The translations under genes and the position numbers were made by a program. 64,000 nucleotides of DNA from JBBQZU01 sp041749535. GTDB taxonomy: Bacteria; Bacteroidota; Bacteroidia; Flavobacteriales_D; Cryomorphaceae. Below are positions 61,184-64,000 of the stretch, in pieces. The stretch covers positions 1 to 64,000 of the forward strand of contig JBGTBE010000066.1 of NCBI GenBank assembly GCA_041749535.1, read 5' to 3'. Within the stretch, counting starts at the first letter, position 1, and every line of letters starts with the position of its first letter. The notes below the pieces were generated by a model. The model saw only the letters and a program-made list of their open reading frames with translations, ran no database searches and was not told where the DNA came from.

Positions 61184-61893
61184 CTCAATGCTTTCTGATA
61201 AAGTCTTATGGTGTTTTCAAGACCTAAGTAAAGTGCATCGCACACAAGTGCATGCCCTATAGATACTTCAAGAAGGTTCGGGACATTCTGAGCAAAGTAA
61301 CGCAGGTTCTTCAGGTCTAGATCGTGGCCTGCATTTATTCCCAAACCCGCATCTGCGGCTGCAGATGCAGAATTTAAAAATGGTTCTATAGCATTCTTTT
61401 TATTGGTATGATAATGTTCTGCATAGCTACCCGTGTACAGCTCAATTCTTTCGGCTCCTGTTTGTGCGGTAGCACTTATCATTTTTGGATCTGGGTCTAC
61501 AAATATGCTAACCCTGCATCCACTGGTATGAAGTTCGGCCACCACATCTCTAAGGAAATTAAAGTGGGTAACTGTATCCCAACCTGAGTTACTTGTGAGT
61601 ACGTGAGGCCCGTCAGGTACAAGAGTTGCTTGAGCTGGTTTGGTATCCCTTACCAATTTTAAGAAACGCTCGTCCGGATACCCTTCTATATTGAACTCGG
61701 TAGTGACAATCGGTGCAAGATTGTATACATCTTGGGTAGTGATATGACGCTCATCGGGGCGTGGATGCACCGTGATACCATCAGCACCAAACCGCTCACA
61801 GTCTGCTGCCACCCGCAGCAGATCGGGATTATTGCCCCCGCGTGCATTGCGTATGGTTGCAAACTTGTTGATATTCACACTTAGCTTTGTCAT
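61180..61893 (-). CDS. pdxJ: Pyridoxine 5'-phosphate synthase
   Basis: A 237-residue TIM-barrel enzyme that joins 1-deoxyxylulose-5-phosphate and 3-amino-2-oxopropyl phosphate to form pyridoxine 5'-phosphate. Clear family motifs: LSVNINKFATIRNARGG, DGITVHPRPDERHI (active-site His and Arg), FNIEGYP, VSIFVDPDP, ERIELYTGSYA, GINAGHDL and VSIGHALVCDAL. Length is normal. First gene of a two-gene transcript with the hydrolase; divergent from the CBS-domain gene. Confidence 0.97.
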   Translation of the reverse strand: MTKLSVNINKFATIRNARGGNNPDLLRVAADCERFGADGITVHPRPDERHITTQDVYNLAPIVTTEFNIEGYPDERFLKLVRDTKPAQATLVPDGPHVLTSNSGWDTVTHFNFLRDVVAELHTSGCRVSIFVDPDPKMISATAQTGAERIELYTGSYAEHYHTNKKNAIEPFLNSASAAADAGLGINAGHDLDLKNLRYFAQNVPNLLEVSIGHALVCDALYLGLENTIRLYQKALR

Positions 61894-61919
61894 CTATTTC
61901 TGGCTATATTGCGCGTCGA

Positions 61920-61927
61920 CAAAGTTA
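61920..61927 (-). promoter_or_regulatory. -7 box of the pdxJ promoter
   Basis: The minus strand reads TAACTTTG, matching TAnnTTTG, 26 bases before the pdxJ start. The -33 element is not recognisable. Confidence 0.5.
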
Positions 61928-61976
61928 ATTGTTCTGTCATACCACTCCCTTTAATACCCATTACCTACCTTAAGCT

Positions 61977-62639
61977 ATGAGAGCAGGAGATTTAATAAGC
62001 GACGAAATACCCACCCTTGATGGAGGCGATAGCGGATTGTGGGCCATTCAGCTATTGGATGAGTACAAGATGCGGCATCTTCCAGTATTGGAATCTGGAA
62101 AATTTATTGGTCTGATTTCAGATGAGTCAGTACTTGAGTTGAAGGACCCTGAAGCCCCTATTAAAGATGCTACAGATTTGTTGCAACTGATTTATGTAAG
62201 TCAGGATCAGCATGTCTATGACCTGGTAAAAGTTGCAGCGCAACATGAACTCAGTGCTGTGCCTATTCTTGATAGTAATTTCAATTATATTGGAGTTGTA
62301 AGCATATATTGCCTGGTGCGTGAACTGGCCAGGATAGCTGCCATCAATGACGAAGGCGGCATTCTTGTTCTTGAAGTCAATGAAAAAGATTATTCCCTTG
62401 CAGAAATTGCACAGATTGTTGAAAGCAATGGAGCGAGCATTTTGAGTGCCAATGTTACATCCACACCTGATAGTACCAATATGGAGGTAACCCTCAAGGT
62501 GAATAGAAATAACATGGACGGAATAATACAAACATTCGGACGCTATGATTATATCGTCAGCGCATCGTATCACCAATCATCGTATAAGGATATGATGGGA
62601 AATAGGTATGAAGAACTCATGCGCTATTTAAAACTCTAA
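61977..62639 (+). CDS. CBS-domain protein with C-terminal ACT-like domain
   Basis: 220 residues. A CBS pair (about 1-125: MRHLPVLESGKFIGLISDESVL and LSAVPILDSNFNYIGVVSIYCLV) binds adenine nucleotides in this family. The C-terminal 80 residues (GGILVLEVNEKDYSLAEIAQIVESNGASILS) have the beta-alpha-beta pattern of an ACT domain. It is a cytosolic sensor of unknown target. I recall this gene beside pdxJ in many Bacteroidota, often with NAD kinase following; here an outer-membrane protein gene follows after eight bases instead. Confidence 0.88.
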   Translation: MRAGDLISDEIPTLDGGDSGLWAIQLLDEYKMRHLPVLESGKFIGLISDESVLELKDPEAPIKDATDLLQLIYVSQDQHVYDLVKVAAQHELSAVPILDSNFNYIGVVSIYCLVRELARIAAINDEGGILVLEVNEKDYSLAEIAQIVESNGASILSANVTSTPDSTNMEVTLKVNRNNMDGIIQTFGRYDYIVSASYHQSSYKDMMGNRYEELMRYLKL

Positions 62640-62647
62640 CTTTCCAC

Positions 62648-64000
62648 ATGTCATTATTGAAGCATTGGCTTTCACTGCTCTCAATCCTATTTGTAGCTGC
62701 CGCTGTAGCTCAGCCGGTTGAGCCATTGACACTTGATACCACAGGTAAAATGGTGGTTATAGATTTTCTGATTGAAGGCAACAAAACCACGCAAGAGCGT
62801 ATCATATTGCGGGAAATGACTTTTGCACTTGGCGATTCCCTATATCTGTCAAATATCAGGGCAGGTATGGAGCAATCCAGAAACAATATTATGAATCTCC
62901 GACTCTTCAATTTTGTGGATATAGAGGCAGTGCAGGTCGAAAATGATCAAGTTATAATACTCATTTCTGTTATCGAACGCTGGTATATTTACCCTGTTCC
63001 TATTTTGGAGATTGCTCAAACTAATTTCAACACATGGTGGGAAACAAAGGAGCTAAAATGGCTCAACTATGGTGTGTCTGTATCCCACAACAATTTTAGA
63101 GGGTTGAATCAAAGACTTTCCTTGGTAATGAGGTTTGGGTATACAAAACGGTTCAGCGCATCATATAACATTCCGAATCTCAATAGAAAACAAACCCTTG
63201 GCCTCAACTTGAGTGCAGGGTATTTTGAGAATGATGAAATAGTGTATAATACGCAGAACAATGAAAGGGAATTTTATAATAACTCTGTAGATAAAGCTAG
63301 GCAATACCTTCAATACTCAGCGGGATTGAGTTACCGAGAGAATATATACCTCACACATCTGCTTCAATTGACGTATTTCGATGCAAGGGTGAACGATACA
63401 ATTCCAGCATTGCAGGCAGACTATTTCACTGGTGGAAAGAACACATCCGAGTTTCTTAGGCTCGTATACAGCATTAGTTACGATAAACGAGATTATAGAC
63501 GATACCCACTCAAAGGGGTATTGCTTCAGGGCCACATGCAGCAAGATGGATTGGGTATTGTCAATAAGGAAGGCCTCAATCTCCTAACCACAACTGCTAC
63601 TTACAGACACCATCACAAGCTTTCAGACCGATTTTACCTCGCCCACGCACTCACTGGTAAGGTAAATTGGGATGAGCCTCCTTATTACCTTCTTCGTGGT
63701 CTTGGGTATGGAGATATGGTGAGAGGATATGAATTTTATGTGATAGATGGTACCCATGTTGCGCTGATTCAGGGCAACTTCAAGTATGCAGTCGTAAAGC
63801 AGAAGTCCATTACCATTCCATGGGTTCCTTCAGAAAAGTTTAGTGAAACTTTCATAGCGCTATATGCTAATCTTTTCTTCGATGCAGGATACGTATACGG
63901 AAAGGAGTATGAAGCACGCAATTCCCTGGTCAATGAATACCTTTACAGTATGGGAATCGGCATTGACCTGGTAACGTATTATGACAAAGTTATGCGCGTG
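62648..64000 (+). CDS. BamA/TamA-family outer-membrane protein, 3' end beyond the window
   Basis: 451 codons are present without a stop. A signal peptide (SLLSILFVAAAVAQ) is followed by a single POTRA-like domain (about 38-112: VVIDFLIEGNKTTQERIILREM, LRLFNFVDIEAV). A linker ERWYIYPVPILEI leads to an Omp85 barrel (SYDKRDYRRYPLKGVLL near 280; GLGYGDMVRGYEFYVIDG near 360, the conserved VRGY of surface antigen D15). It should assemble or export outer-membrane material, but with one POTRA it is not the main BamA, which has five. It starts eight bases after the CBS gene. Confidence 0.9.
   Translation, partial: MSLLKHWLSLLSILFVAAAVAQPVEPLTLDTTGKMVVIDFLIEGNKTTQERIILREMTFALGDSLYLSNIRAGMEQSRNNIMNLRLFNFVDIEAVQVENDQVIILISVIERWYIYPVPILEIAQTNFNTWWETKELKWLNYGVSVSHNNFRGLNQRLSLVMRFGYTKRFSASYNIPNLNRKQTLGLNLSAGYFENDEIVYNTQNNEREFYNNSVDKARQYLQYSAGLSYRENIYLTHLLQLTYFDARVNDTIPALQADYFTGGKNTSEFLRLVYSISYDKRDYRRYPLKGVLLQGHMQQDGLGIVNKEGLNLLTTTATYRHHHKLSDRFYLAHALTGKVNWDEPPYYLLRGLGYGDMVRGYEFYVIDGTHVALIQGNFKYAVVKQKSITIPWVPSEKFSETFIALYANLFFDAGYVYGKEYEARNSLVNEYLYSMGIGIDLVTYYDKVMRV

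Noticed and set aside
1..64000. CRISPR array, prophage, transposon or defence island
   Set aside because: No regularly spaced repeats, integrase, transposase, Cas or restriction genes were recognised; nearly all genes are housekeeping, respiratory, glucan or envelope functions.

Overview
The window is chromosomal DNA from a Bacteroidota bacterium, most likely of the order Flavobacteriales. Four things point there. It carries type IX secretion parts: SprA, plus three secreted proteins that end in type A sorting domains. It has the alternative complex III / cytochrome oxidase gene order seen in this phylum. Several genes have the Bacteroidota promoter pattern (TTTG, 19 bases, TAnnTTTG). Its genes mostly lack Shine-Dalgarno sites. 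I cannot name the genus from sequence alone. No tRNA, rRNA, CRISPR array, insertion sequence or phage gene was recognised.

Layout. 1-2.2 kb: an AT-rich patch with two full paralogous secreted proteins of unknown function and a 5'-truncated third copy. 2.3-5.8 kb (minus): an AHSA1/SRPBCC protein, an AraC-methyltransferase DNA repair protein, a TIGR01777 epimerase and a two-domain fasciclin lipoprotein. 6.0-7.7 kb: a protein built from about 20 MORN-like repeats of 24 residues. 7.7-12.3 kb: the rimP-nusA-infB translation/transcription operon, with a terminator-like hairpin in its leader. 12.3-12.8 kb (minus): a SPOR-domain protein. 13.0-24.5 kb: one respiratory operon, actABCDEF-coxBA, which takes electrons from menaquinol through alternative complex III to a haem-copper oxidase, closed by a strong terminator and followed by ruvB.

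25.8-36.7 kb is an alpha-glucan locus. GlgE, a maltokinase, GlgB with an unusual lysine-rich tail, and a DUF3536/GH57 protein run on the plus strand. A stand-alone CBM48 protein and a GH31 alpha-glucosidase lie on the minus strand. Together they can make and remodel glycogen-like glucan from maltose-1-phosphate, but trehalose synthase (TreS) is not present here. 37-40 kb encodes a large secreted clan GH-A-like protein with a type IX sorting signal. 39.9-48.6 kb (minus) is the ruvA-sprA-gcvH-vanZ operon, including the 2420-residue outer-membrane translocon SprA.

48.7-56.1 kb holds a sirtuin under a perfect-consensus promoter. It also holds a group of envelope genes: a small type IX cargo protein, an Omp28-type cargo protein with a CxxC motif, a TlpA thioredoxin, a DUF6029 barrel protein, an Omp28-type lipoprotein and a small beta-barrel. 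This looks like a surface thiol/redox cassette of unknown purpose. 56.2-60 kb has a small conserved-looking protein, an NAD-dependent epimerase, a DUF4296 lipoprotein, dihydroorotase and a polyprenol-phosphate mannosyltransferase. 60-64 kb has a probable VOC-gene relic, an alpha/beta hydrolase, pdxJ, a CBS-domain protein and the start of a BamA/TamA-type barrel protein that runs off the end.

The window is mostly ordinary housekeeping and envelope DNA. The points most worth following are the Omp28/TlpA/DUF6029 cassette, the TreS-less GlgE locus with the basic GlgB tail, the secreted GH-A-like protein, the rimP leader hairpin, and the repeated pattern of promoters that imply leaderless mRNAs.
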